From Streptomyces sp. GKU 895 (GTDB taxonomy: Bacteria; Actinomycetota; Actinomycetes; Streptomycetales; Streptomycetaceae), in contig MWJO01000069.1 of the NCBI GenBank assembly GCA_002027195.1, forward strand, positions 1-45,492: 45,492 bases of DNA. The letters are read 5' to 3'. The notes beneath the pieces are model-generated. The model was given only the letters and a program-made list of their open reading frames with translations, ran no database searches and was not told the DNA's origin. The first letter of the stretch is position 1; every line of letters begins with the position of its first letter. The position numbers were made by a program, and so were the translations under genes. Below, one piece after another: positions 15,960-24,110 of this stretch.

Positions 15960-16194
15960 TGACTGTCGGTGGATCGGCGGGGTCGCAGTTCTCCGGCGTG
16001 TGGTCGAGGTACGCGGTTCTCACAACGGCCATGGAGCCGGTCCCGAATCGGTGAACGAACCCCGTTGCCGGTGACGTAGAAGACCACATCCGACATCTGC
16101 CGGTGACAGTGGCCCTCCGGCGGCCCGCCCCGGTCCTCCAGCCCTGCCGGCGCCGGCAGCGCATCCCGCACGCCGTCCACTCTGCATCCGTCAT
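15960..16194 (-). pseudogene. Frameshifted N-terminal fragment of an IS5-family transposase
   Basis: The minus strand begins MTDAEW, then after a one-base frame change reads DALPAPAGLEDRGGPPEGHC and HRQMSDVVFYVTGNGV. This matches the start of a common actinobacterial IS5-type transposase (MTDAEWxxVxxxLPxPxWLxGRGGxPExYCHRxMLDAxRYLVxxG). The catalytic DDE domain is absent. The remainder of the interval between the response regulator and the lectin gene holds only this scar and a hairpin. Confidence 0.55.
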
Positions 16195-16213
16195 GTCCGA
16201 CGGATGCCGCCGC

Positions 16214-16266
16214 AGGGCCTCCTGGTACTCGAGTGGCGTCGCAACCCCGAGCTACCAGGAGGCCCT
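16214..16266 (-). terminator. Long 14-bp hairpin, probable terminator
   Basis: AGGGCCTCCTGGTA (16214-16227) is perfectly complementary to TACCAGGAGGCCCT (16253-16266), and CTCG/CGAG inside extends the stem. It lies 67 nt after the lectin-gene stop on the minus strand, fitting a terminator of the toxin operon. Confidence 0.5.
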
Positions 16267-16980
16267 GTCCTCACACATCCCTCAGGCCAAGATCACCCGA
16301 CCAGCAGTGCCCGCCGTGGCGACCGCCGCTCGTCAGCTGATCGGAGTCAGCTGCCAGAGCTCGGAATCGGCCCCGTTGTCGGTGTTCTGGAGCGTGCTCG
16401 CTCCGGGGTCGGTCGAGGCTGCGGAGACGTCCAACGGGAGCCCGCTGCGCACGTTGACCAGCTTGACGTAGCCGTGGCCGGCGTCGACACCTTCCACAGG
16501 TGGTCGTCGTGGCCGTCGTCGCCCCATTGCACGGCGTTGGCGCCCGCGTTGCCGGAGCCGCCGGCGATGCCGAGCAGCAGGCCGCTGTTGACGTTCTTGA
16601 GCTTGTACTGGTCGTTGCCGGCGGAGATCAGCCGCCACTGCTGGTTGGCGGTGGCGTCCGCGCTCTGCTGTACGACCGCGCCGCCGTCCGTGGTGGAGGC
16701 GCCGTCGATCCCCAGGTCGAGGTTGCTCTTCTTGTTGGTGATCTGGATCGCCGGGGCCTTCGTGCTGGCGATGGTGACCTGGCCGGGGTAGGCGGCCACC
16801 AGTGGGTCGGTGACCGAGGAGGGGGCGTCGGTGTACACCACGATCCGGTCGCTCGTCCCGTCGTAGTGGGCGGCGGCGTAGTACATCGTCGAGCCGACCG
16901 GCTCGATCTGGTTGACGGCGGCGACGATGATCTTCTGGACCTGCGCGGCGGTGAACTGGGCGCTGCGGGTGGTGGTCGGA

Positions 16981-17102
16981 GTGGGCCAACTGGTCGGGGT
17001 GTTGCCGCCTGAGTCGGTCCAGTCGCTCGGGTGTTGCAGGTTGTTGATGTCACCGGCGTAGTCGGACGGGAAGATGATCACCGGGCCGGTGTTCGGGTCC
17101 TC
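16981..17102 (-). repeat. Direct repeat copy encoding second tandem domain core
   Basis: This 122-bp segment is almost identical at DNA level to 17461-17582, exactly 480 bp away. It encodes the PSDY...NLQHPSDWTDS...SWPTPTT core, showing a recent intragenic duplication or gene conversion. Confidence 0.8.
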
Positions 17103-17460
17103 ATAGGCGGACAGGGCGCAGTTGTAGTCGGCCAGGGCCTGCAACTGCTCGCTCGCCGCGGTCGCGCCGCCCTTGTTGCCGGGGTTGGACGTGAGCGAGA
17201 GCTGCGCTCGCACACGGTGGGCGGGGTGCTCGCGGGCGGGCCCTGGGATGACGACCTGGTCGGGGTACTTGGCGGCCAGCGGGTCGGTGACGGACGAGGG
17301 GGCGCTGGTCTGCACGATCACCCGGTCGCTCGCGCCGTCGTAGGCGGCGGCCAGGGAGTAGGTGGTGGTGTCGTCGCCGGGCTGGATGGCGTCGAGGACC
17401 GCGTTCTGCACGCTGTTGAGCTGGCCCTGCGTGAACACGGAGCTCTTGGCGGTCGTGGGG

Positions 17461-17582
17461 GTGGGCCAACTGGTCGGGGTGTTGCCGTTGGAGTCGGTCC
17501 AGTCGCTCGGGTGTTGCAGGTTGTTGATGTCACCGGTGTAGTCGGACGGGAAGATGATTGTCGGGCCGCTCTTCGGGTCCTC
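17461..17582 (-). repeat. Direct repeat copy encoding first tandem domain core
   Basis: Partner of 16981-17102 at a 480-bp period. Most differences fall in the final 20 bp and in the GNTP-preceding codons, so this stretch is better conserved than the rest of the two domains. Confidence 0.8.
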
Positions 17583-17865
17583 GAACGCGGTGAGGGCGTG
17601 GTTGTAGCCCGCGAGTTCCACCACCTCCTCCCAGTCGGAACCGGTGGCGGTGTCGGCGTGTGCGGCCGCGGCCGGCAGCAGCGACCCGCCCGCCAGCACA
17701 AGCGACAGGAGTGCGAGCAGGGCGGCGTGCGGCCGCTCCCGCAGCGCGGAGCGCATGCGGCGCGGCGCTGTTGATGCGTTGTCCAACATGGTCTTCCTTG
17801 GGTCCGAGGGGCGGGCGATCACGGCGGCGTCTGCGTGGTCGGTTGTGTCGAGAGTCGAGCCGGTT

Positions 17866-18792
17866 TCAGCCATTGCCGTCGTCGCCCCTGCACCGGGTGA
17901 TTGCTGAGCAGCCGCGGTGGTACGGGTTCGCCGGGATCGAGGGCACGCCGAGGTAGGTGTCCCTGTTGAAGTGGGCCCCCGGGTCAGCGGACGGGTCATA
18001 GGTCATCTGCGCCTGGGCATGGGCGGGGTTGCCTACGAAGCGGTCGTACGTGAACGTCTGGCCTCGGTATTCGAGCTGGCCATTGACGACTTGCGCCCTC
18101 ATTCGGTACACGCGCGCGCCGATGATCGCGGTGTTCGGGATGTGGTGGATGTACGCCCACTCCTGCTGGCCCCCGAAACGCGCCAGCCCGGGGTTCCCGC
18201 GCACCTGGTCGTCGGTGTAGAGAGCGTTCCGCGCCATGCGGGCATCGATGAGGTACACGTAGGTGTCGGCCTCCACCCAGCGGCTGGTGCACTGACCGGT
18301 GATTCTCCAACCCATCCCCGGAAAGGGAGTCCACTGCGCATTCGGGCGGCCGCCCCGGCAGGGATTCGTCATCGCCGCACCCAGATTGCGGCCACCCTGG
18401 CTGCGGGCGAATGTTTCCGACACCGACAGTGACGCGCTCGTGGAGATGTAGCCGCTGCCGTCGCGGCCTTGGATGTGGCGCGGGAGGTCGTAGTCGGTAC
18501 CGACCGCTGTGAAGCCGTTGTTGAAGATCTCGTACGGCGACCGCGAGTCCCCGCGGTACACCTCGTTCGGCAACTGCCGTTCGCTGACCGTGTCGGTGTT
18601 GACAATGTTGGAACACGAGGAGCCGTTGCCGAAGCCGCCCGCGCAGAAGCCGTACCCTGCCGCGTGCGCTGGGCTGGTCGAGACGAGGGCCTGGGTCAGG
18701 ATGACCGCGACGGCGGCGAGGAACGCCGCGAGTGCTGATATCCGGTAGCGCATCTGCCAGTTGGGCAGACGCGTTGCTGCTCGATTGAACAT
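17866..18792 (-). CDS. Secreted pierisin/scabin-type mono-ADP-ribosyltransferase toxin
   Basis: The 308-residue precursor has a long signal peptide (hydrophobic core ISALAAFLAAVAVIL, cleavage near AHA at 42-44). The mature enzyme shows all R-S-E-class ART signatures: Arg80 in EVYRGDSRSPYEIF, the STS motif Ser117-Thr118-Ser119 in SGYISTSAS, and Gln209-x-Glu211 in FGGQQEWAYIHHIP. The QxE form and overall order match pierisins (butterfly DNA-guanine ADP-ribosyltransferases) and Streptomyces scabin/ScARP, which modify guanine bases or nucleosides. Six cysteines in the mature protein suggest disulfides and an extracellular role. ATG 18792 has GGAGAG upstream. The lectin gene follows after 76 nt on the same strand. 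The substrate (DNA versus free guanosine) is not decidable from sequence. Confidence 0.88.
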   Translation of the reverse strand: MFNRAATRLPNWQMRYRISALAAFLAAVAVILTQALVSTSPAHAAGYGFCAGGFGNGSSCSNIVNTDTVSERQLPNEVYRGDSRSPYEIFNNGFTAVGTDYDLPRHIQGRDGSGYISTSASLSVSETFARSQGGRNLGAAMTNPCRGGRPNAQWTPFPGMGWRITGQCTSRWVEADTYVYLIDARMARNALYTDDQVRGNPGLARFGGQQEWAYIHHIPNTAIIGARVYRMRAQVVNGQLEYRGQTFTYDRFVGNPAHAQAQMTYDPSADPGAHFNRDTYLGVPSIPANPYHRGCSAITRCRGDDGNG

Positions 18793-18921
18793 GGGCTCTC
18801 CGTGTCGGGGAGGGGTTGCGGTGTGCCACTGCACGCGCAGGTTGGAGTGCGAGAGCGTTCTCACGCGTTGTCGTGGCTTTCACCTGCATGGATGGCATCG
18901 ACGATCCAGGCTCAGGGCAGG

Positions 18922-19144
18922 CCGAAACAATGGGGGACGGATTGAATGGGTAGGCGGCGCTTCAGGATGGGTAGGGCCGATCCGGCCGCTGCGCGAACCC
19001 CTCCTGTACGGGCCGGTGGTGGACGCGCTCGGCAAGCTCGACGCCTGGCTGCCGGCCACCGGGCTGCCGTGGGCTGCGCCACCAGTTGATCCAGGCCGTG
19101 ACGCCGTCGGCCCACGCGAGAGCGCGCTCACCCGCCGTCAATGA
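18922..19144 (+). pseudogene. Decayed duplicate of the 5' end of the LAL regulator gene
   Basis: The block at 18989-19067 (LREPLLYGPVVDALGK in translation) nearly repeats 19593-19671 of the LAL gene, then jumps to 19074-19100, which repeats 19761-19787 (CTGCGCCACCAGTTGATCCA and onward). The upstream sequence around 18922-18959 (GAAACAATG...GAATGGGTAGGC) also repeats the LAL promoter region at 19222-19272. The Walker A region is deleted, so this is a truncated duplicate with its promoter, not a gene. Confidence 0.65.
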
Positions 19145-19376
19145 GTGAACCGCGGGTTTCGGTCTCTGGAAGCGTCCGCGACGGGTGGGGAAACGACACC
19201 GACGACGCACCTCCGCGGTGCCGCGAAACAATGAGGAACGCGTCACAAACGTATGGAATGGGTAGGCAGCCGCAATAAAGTGCGTACCGCCGACGACGGC
19301 GGACGGACCAGCCTCCGCCGGTCGCCTTTTCCGTCACCAGTCGAGCCAGGATGTGTCCGCAAGGGACGGTGCGCAG

Positions 19377-22280
19377 GTGGCTGAGCAGCAAGGCTCCCCC
19401 GGTCTTGGCCGGGGCTTCACGTTCGTCGGTCGCCGCCAGGAACTCGATCTGCTACTCGCCGTCACCAGACAGCCGCCCGCCGTGGTCATGATCGAGGGCG
19501 AGGCCGGTATGGGCAAGTCCCGGCTGGTGCGCGAGGCCACCCAGATCCTGAAGACAGAGGGGTGGCGGGTGGTGACGGGCTACTGCTGTCCACTGCGCGA
19601 ACCCCTGCCGTACGGGCCGGTGGTGGACGCGCTGGGCAAGGTCGGTCCGTGGCTGCCAGCCACCGGGCTCCCGCCGACGGCCGGGGCACTGGCCCCGCTG
19701 CTGCCGGACCTGGCCGACCGCCTCCCGGCGGCACCCGCCCCACCGGGCCACCCCGGTGCGCTGCGCCACCAGTTGATCCAGGCCGTGCGCTCCGTGCTCG
19801 ACGCGGTCGGGCGGGTGATCCTGGTCGTCGAGGACCTGCACTGGGCCGACGAGGCCACCCGCGAACTGCTCCTGCTGCTCGCCCGTGACCTGCCCGACCA
19901 GTTCGTCCTGGTGGTCACCTACCGGGCCGAGGACCTGGCGCCCGGGACGGCGGCCCTGGGCGCGGCCTACCGTCCACCACCCTGCACGAGCGGCACCGTG
20001 ATCCGGCTGTCACCGCTGACCGAGAACGACGTGGCGGATCTCGCCGGCGCCGCGCTCGGCAGCCACGCCACCCCAGAGCTGTGCACGGTCCTCCACCGCC
20101 GCAGCGAGGGCCTGCCGCTGGTCGCCGAGGAAGACCTGATCACGCTGCGGGACCAGGCGTGTCGCGACGTCAGAGAGCTGGAGCGGGCCGAAGTGCCCAC
20201 CGGTCTCAAGGAAGCGGTCAGCGAGCGGCTGACCTCGCTGTCGCCGGTCGGCGCCGCGGTCGTGGACGCGGCGGCGGTGCTGGCCGTACCGGCCACCGAA
20301 GAACTGCTGGCCGAGGTCGCCGGCCTGGACGGTGACGCGGCGGCCGAGGGGCTGGTCGACGCGCTGCGGGCGGCGGTGCTGCGCGTGACCGACACCGGCC
20401 GCTACACCTTCCGTCACGTGCTGGCCCAGCAGGTCGCCTACCGGCACATCCCGTGGCCTCGCCGGGCCCGCCTGCACCGGCGGGCCATCGACGAGCTCCA
20501 GGCCCACGACCCCCTCCCGCTGGTGCAGATCGCCCGCCACACGCTGGCCACCGGCGACCAGGAGGGCTGGCTCGACCAGATCGAGCAGGCCGTCGACCAG
20601 GCGGTCGCGCTCGGCGACACCGGCACCGCGGCCACCCTCCTGCACCGGATCCTGGACCGACCCCACGTGGACACCGAGCGGCGGTCCCGAGCCGCGCTCA
20701 CGCTCGCCCGGATCGTCAACTACGGCGTCGACTACGCCGTGACCGTCCGCGAGCTGGGATCGGTGCTGGACGATCCGCGGCTGCCGGATGCCGTCCGCGG
20801 CGAGATCCGCCTGGGGCTCGGCCTGGTCATGCTCAACCTCGGCGCCGACCCGGCCGGTTTCCGCGAGCTCGCCCACGCCGCCGACGAACTGGCGGCCACC
20901 CAGCCGCACAAGGCCGCTGTAGCGATGTTCAACCTGGCCCTCAACGAGCGGGACGGTGCCGCCGCGCACGCCTGGAACTGGCAGGGCCGAGCCGAGCGGA
21001 CCGTCCGCGACAGCGCCGACGAGAGGACCCGGAGACTGGTCCAGATCAACCGGCTCATCCTGACGGCTCGGGACGGCGATCCCGCCGTCTGGCCGCTGCT
21101 GGACCGGCTACCGCGCCGAGATGCCACCGGCGCGGTGCCGCGTGACGCCATCTACGCGCTGTACTCCCTCGCCGAGGTGGCCATGCAGCTCGGCCATGAC
21201 CGGCGGGCCCGTGCTCTGCTGCGCGAGGTCGAGGACTTGGTCGAGCACGCGGCTCACGGGCGCATCGAGTGCCTGCCCCGCGTTGTGGGGCTGCGCCTGG
21301 ACTGGCTGGCCGGGCGCTGGAGCAGGCTGGAGGAGGAGTACGCGGCCCTGGCGCAGGCCCACCCCGACGTGAAGCAGATCACCGTGGACCGAACTCTGTG
21401 CCAGGGACACCTCGCCCTCGCCCGGGGACGGCGCTCCCTGGCCCACGACCACTTCGCCACCGCGGCGGCGGCCGCCGACGGCACGAGCGAGGTGGACGTG
21501 AGCATCAGGATCGCCACCGCGCTCGCCGCGGTCCACCTCGCCGAGGGTGACCCGCAGGCGGCCTGGGCGATCGCCGAACCCGCGCTGTCAATGCTGCGAG
21601 GACTCAGGTCCTGGACTCGGACCATGGACCTCCTCCCGGTCGCCGCCGAGGCCGCACTGGCCTGCGGGCACCACGCGTTGGCCGAACGACTCGTGACGGA
21701 GGCCGAGTCGGACCTGTGCGACCGCGACGCGCCGGCGACCTCGGCCGAACTGGCGGTGGCCCGGGGTGTGTTGCTCCGCGCCATCGAGCCGGCGCGGGCC
21801 GCCGAGCACTTCGCCCAGGCACAGCGCAGGTGGCAGGACATCAGCCGTCCCTACGACGCCGCCAAGGCCGCCGAACGCCGGGGTGAAGCCCTGACCTGCT
21901 CGTCTCCCGACGACGCGGCGGCGCACCTGGCCGACGCCGCGCGCGGCTTCACCGAGCTCGGCGCGACCGGCGACGCGGCACGCTGCCAACACCGCCTGCG
22001 CGAAGTCGGTGTCCAGACGTCGCGGCGACCGGGACGCCGCGGCTACGGCGGCGAGCTGTCGCCCCGTGAACGGGAAGTCGCCGAGCTGCTCGCCGACGGC
22101 GCCACCAACCAGGACATCGCCCAGACCCTGTTCCTGTCCCCCCGCACCGTCGAGAAGCACGTGGCCCGCGTCCTGACCAAGCTGGGCACCGAGCGGAAGG
22201 GAATCCAAGGCGGCCTGCCGATCTCCGGCGGCCACGGCCCTACGACCCCGTCTGAGCAAAGTGCCGAGCACCACCGATGA
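19377..22280 (+). CDS. LAL-family (large ATP-binding LuxR) transcriptional regulator
   Basis: The 967-residue regulator has an N-terminal AAA-type ATPase (Walker A GEAGMGKS, Walker B VILVVEDLHWAD), a long helical TPR-like middle and a C-terminal LuxR helix-turn-helix (LSPREREVAELLADG, then NQDIAQTLFLSPRTVEKHV). Such regulators bind ATP and often a small-molecule effector and activate secondary-metabolism or catabolic genes. GTG 19377 is chosen because the FVGRRQELDLLL start follows and AAGGGA lies 10 nt upstream; GTG 19353 is in frame but its ribosome site is too close. It is divergent from the ADP-ribosyltransferase gene, and a partial duplicate of its own 5' end lies between them. Control of the toxin genes is possible but inferred. 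Confidence 0.88.
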   Translation: MAEQQGSPGLGRGFTFVGRRQELDLLLAVTRQPPAVVMIEGEAGMGKSRLVREATQILKTEGWRVVTGYCCPLREPLPYGPVVDALGKVGPWLPATGLPPTAGALAPLLPDLADRLPAAPAPPGHPGALRHQLIQAVRSVLDAVGRVILVVEDLHWADEATRELLLLLARDLPDQFVLVVTYRAEDLAPGTAALGAAYRPPPCTSGTVIRLSPLTENDVADLAGAALGSHATPELCTVLHRRSEGLPLVAEEDLITLRDQACRDVRELERAEVPTGLKEAVSERLTSLSPVGAAVVDAAAVLAVPATEELLAEVAGLDGDAAAEGLVDALRAAVLRVTDTGRYTFRHVLAQQVAYRHIPWPRRARLHRRAIDELQAHDPLPLVQIARHTLATGDQEGWLDQIEQAVDQAVALGDTGTAATLLHRILDRPHVDTERRSRAALTLARIVNYGVDYAVTVRELGSVLDDPRLPDAVRGEIRLGLGLVMLNLGADPAGFRELAHAADELAATQPHKAAVAMFNLALNERDGAAAHAWNWQGRAERTVRDSADERTRRLVQINRLILTARDGDPAVWPLLDRLPRRDATGAVPRDAIYALYSLAEVAMQLGHDRRARALLREVEDLVEHAAHGRIECLPRVVGLRLDWLAGRWSRLEEEYAALAQAHPDVKQITVDRTLCQGHLALARGRRSLAHDHFATAAAAADGTSEVDVSIRIATALAAVHLAEGDPQAAWAIAEPALSMLRGLRSWTRTMDLLPVAAEAALACGHHALAERLVTEAESDLCDRDAPATSAELAVARGVLLRAIEPARAAEHFAQAQRRWQDISRPYDAAKAAERRGEALTCSSPDDAAAHLADAARGFTELGATGDAARCQHRLREVGVQTSRRPGRRGYGGELSPREREVAELLADGATNQDIAQTLFLSPRTVEKHVARVLTKLGTERKGIQGGLPISGGHGPTTPSEQSAEHHR

Positions 22281-22389
22281 TGCCGGACACACCGCACGGC
22301 ACGTCATTGCACTCCAACGGAAACCGTCGGCTGGACAGGCCGCTGGTCTGGCACGGCTACGCTCCTTGCCCTTCCTCAGCCGCAACTGA

Positions 22390-22405
22390 ATGCACGCGGG
22401 TGCAT
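22390..22405. promoter_or_regulatory. Short palindrome upstream of dioxygenase gene
   Basis: ATGCAC (22390-22395) and GTGCAT (22400-22405) form an inverted repeat about 85 bp before the dioxygenase start. It could be an operator half-pair or part of a weak terminator for the preceding gene. Confidence 0.25.
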
Positions 22406-22438
22406 CACTTTCGTGAAACATGGGCCTTCTACTGTGAA

Positions 22439-22454
22439 TGAACCGGTTGGTTCA
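22439..22454. promoter_or_regulatory. Probable operator, TGAACC...GGTTCA palindrome
   Basis: TGAACCGGTTGGTTCA is an inverted repeat 35 bp upstream of the dioxygenase start, right after a possible -10 (TACTGT, 22430-22435). Its geometry fits a TetR-type repressor site. A related half-site pair lies at 30027-30041. Confidence 0.45.
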
Positions 22455-22488
22455 ATCGGGCTTCGCTCCGGGGACTTCAGGAGGCGCT

Positions 22489-23328
22489 GTGCCGGACGTC
22501 AGCTCCGCAAGTTTCATCCCGCGCAAGGTGACCGGCCCGCAGGAGGCGGCAGAGGTGCTCGCCGCCGAGGGCGCGGCCATCGTGACGGGGCTGGCGGACG
22601 AGGAGAAGGCGGTCGCGATGGGCCGCGCGATCATGGGGGACCGGGCAGTGCGGTGCGGTACCCAGTTCGAGGCGACGAAGGAGAGCGCCCGGGTCGAGGC
22701 GATGCAGATGAAGGCGCAGCCAGCCGACAGGCGCGGCCGCAAACGCGACGCCGCCGGCCCGTCCGAGGAGCGGATGGTCGCCCACAACGACGGCTTCGCT
22801 TTCGGTGACTACGCCCCCGACCATCTGTTCCTGTGGTGCGAGCGGCCCGCGGCCCGCGGCGGCGACTCCTTCCTGATCGACACCTCCCGGCTGCTGGACC
22901 TGCTGGCCGCCGATCCCGGCAGCGCCGCGCTCGCCGACTTCTGCCGTACGGTCGACATCGACCACTCCGAGCCCAACTACCCGCAGCGCGGCTTCTCACC
23001 GATCGTCCGGCGGACCCCGTCGGGCCGCTTCCAGGGCCGTCACCACCCCTATCTCGCGCCGGTCGAGGGTCCGTCGGAGCTGGAGCACTGGACGTATGTG
23101 CGTGCCTGGCAGGCCGCTGTCGTCGCGGCCCGTGACAGCGGGCCGATGTTCCGGGTGGGCCCGGGCGAGATGATCTGCATCGACAACTACCGGGTGTTGC
23201 ACGGGCGGGACGGGTACAGCGACCCGCTGCGCAGGGTCTGCTCGATCTGGGGCTGGAGCCAGGAAGCGGTCGCGGTTCCGGACGGCCCGCTGGACATCGT
23301 CGTTCCCCGGATCCCGATGGCGTCGTGA
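22489..23328 (+). CDS. TauD/TfdA-type 2-oxoglutarate Fe(II) dioxygenase
   Basis: The 279-residue enzyme has the iron ligands of the clavaminate synthase/TauD fold: His99-x-Asp101 in VAHNDGFAFGDY and distal His238 in NYRVLHGRDGY. Arg249, 11 residues further (PLRRVCSIWGW), is placed to bind 2-oxoglutarate. It should hydroxylate or oxidatively cleave a small substrate. GTG 22489 has AGGAGG 5 nt upstream; an in-frame ATG at 22438 would place the start inside the promoter palindrome and is rejected. The gene stands alone between the LAL regulator and an IS scar, so the substrate is not indicated by neighbours. Confidence 0.85.
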   Translation: MPDVSSASFIPRKVTGPQEAAEVLAAEGAAIVTGLADEEKAVAMGRAIMGDRAVRCGTQFEATKESARVEAMQMKAQPADRRGRKRDAAGPSEERMVAHNDGFAFGDYAPDHLFLWCERPAARGGDSFLIDTSRLLDLLAADPGSAALADFCRTVDIDHSEPNYPQRGFSPIVRRTPSGRFQGRHHPYLAPVEGPSELEHWTYVRAWQAAVVAARDSGPMFRVGPGEMICIDNYRVLHGRDGYSDPLRRVCSIWGWSQEAVAVPDGPLDIVVPRIPMAS

Positions 23329-23430
23329 AACCTCCGTCGTTCCAGCGCCGTCCCTGACCGCGCGACCGGCCCCACCTCCAGCACCACCCACGGCCCCCTG
23401 TGCCGAAACCGGGCATGGAATCCTTGACGT

Positions 23431-23689
23431 GCTCCCTGGCCTAAAGTCCAGGGAGCTGGTCAACAGCCTCAAGGGCGTCTCCGCCCGCCGGATACGGCAG
23501 GAGTTCACCGGCCGGATCGACCGCGCCATCCTGCACGGGCATCTGTGGTCGCCCTCGTACTTCTGCGCGTCGTGCGGCGGAGCACCATTGGCGATCGTCC
23601 GCCAGTACATCGAGCAGCAAACACGTCCGCTCTAACGTGCACGTCAGAGCAGCCTTGAGAGGCATTCATCCCCGGCGTGAACGCCGGGG
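23431..23689 (+). mobile_element. Deletion-derived IS200/IS605 mini-element
   Basis: A perfect hairpin GCTCCCTGG/CCAGGGAGC (23431-23439, 23448-23456) on the left and CCCCGGCGT/ACGCCGGGG (23670-23678, 23681-23689) on the right flank the last part of a Y1 transposase gene. Terminal subpalindromes of this kind are the recognition sites of HUH Y1 transposases. The left hairpin is joined directly to the tnpA 3' part, so the start of the gene was deleted internally. Confidence 0.55.
23454..23635 (+). pseudogene. tnpA: C-terminal fragment of IS200-type tnpA (Y1 transposase)
   Basis: The frame reads LVNSLKGVSARRIRQEF, HLWSPSYFCASCGGAPL and IVRQYIEQQTRPL before TAA 23633-23635. This is the C-terminal third of IS200/IS605 TnpA, including the catalytic Tyr in QYIEQQ, but the HUH metal-binding motif in the N-terminal part is missing. 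It cannot transpose itself; the ends might still be recognised by an intact TnpA elsewhere. Confidence 0.7.
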
Positions 23690-23699
23690 CTTTCTGCAA

Positions 23700-24110
23700 G
23701 AAACCCGGTAAGTAACGAACACGGAATGGCAGGGCAATCTACGTGCGTCAGTCTCGGCTTGGTCAACGGCGGGCGGCAGACAGTCGGCACTGAGCACGGA
23801 GGGATGCGCGATGAGCTGTGTCAGCGCATGCAGCACGGATCTCCGGTGCCGTGCCCACCAGTCGGCCTGGACCCGCGGACGCGTGGCGCACGGTTCACAT
23901 CCGGGGTCCGAGGGCTCTCACCACTGACCTCGGACCGATGACCGCGCCCGGCGCCCTGCCCGCTCAGTGGTTCCACGGTGCCTCCACCCCGGGATCGGCT
24001 TGTCACCGCGCTCTTTCGCCTCACACGTGTCCACGCCCACGTACCGGCGTGTGTGCTGCACACGTGTCTGTCCGGCCGTTCCCCGCCGCGCCACGCAGAA
24101 GGACTTCCGC
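23700..24110. other. Leader region, no convincing gene
   Basis: There is no protein-like frame with a recognisable family. The last 120 bp are rich in short CACACGTGT/ACGTGTG inverted repeats (around 24022-24068) upstream of the Rieske fusion gene and could hold its promoter and operator. Confidence 0.3.

Larger units (their letters stand above)
16333..17789 (-). pseudogene. Secreted tandem-repeat protein with C-terminal ricin-type lectin domain, frameshifted
   Basis: The N-terminus is a signal peptide (basic start, then LLALLSLVLAGG, LLPAAAAHA). Two copies of a roughly 125-residue domain of unknown family follow (each with IIFPSDY, GDINNLQHPSDWTDS, GNTPTSWPTPTT, YDGASDR or YDGTSDR, APSSVTDPL). 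A ricin B-type beta-trefoil lectin comes next (LDLGIDGASTTDGG, ANQQWRLI). Near 16488 the frame breaks: HLWKV should continue as VDAGHGYVKLVNVRSG to the QLTPIS end at 16333, and restoring one G (GTGGTCGAC) repairs it. Start 17789 has AAGGA upstream; ATG 17873, overlapping the toxin gene's end, is an alternative. It may carry the upstream enzyme to a glycan target. Repaired length is about 485 residues. Confidence 0.7.

Noticed and set aside
16214..16266. 14-bp inverted repeat considered as terminal repeats of the neighbouring IS5-like remnant
   Set aside because: The arms are only 25 nt apart and form one continuous hairpin behind the lectin gene stop, so a terminator is the simpler reading.
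22438..22488. Upstream ATG of the dioxygenase gene (22438)
   Set aside because: It lies inside the promoter palindrome, and the GTG at 22489 has an ideal AGGAGG site.
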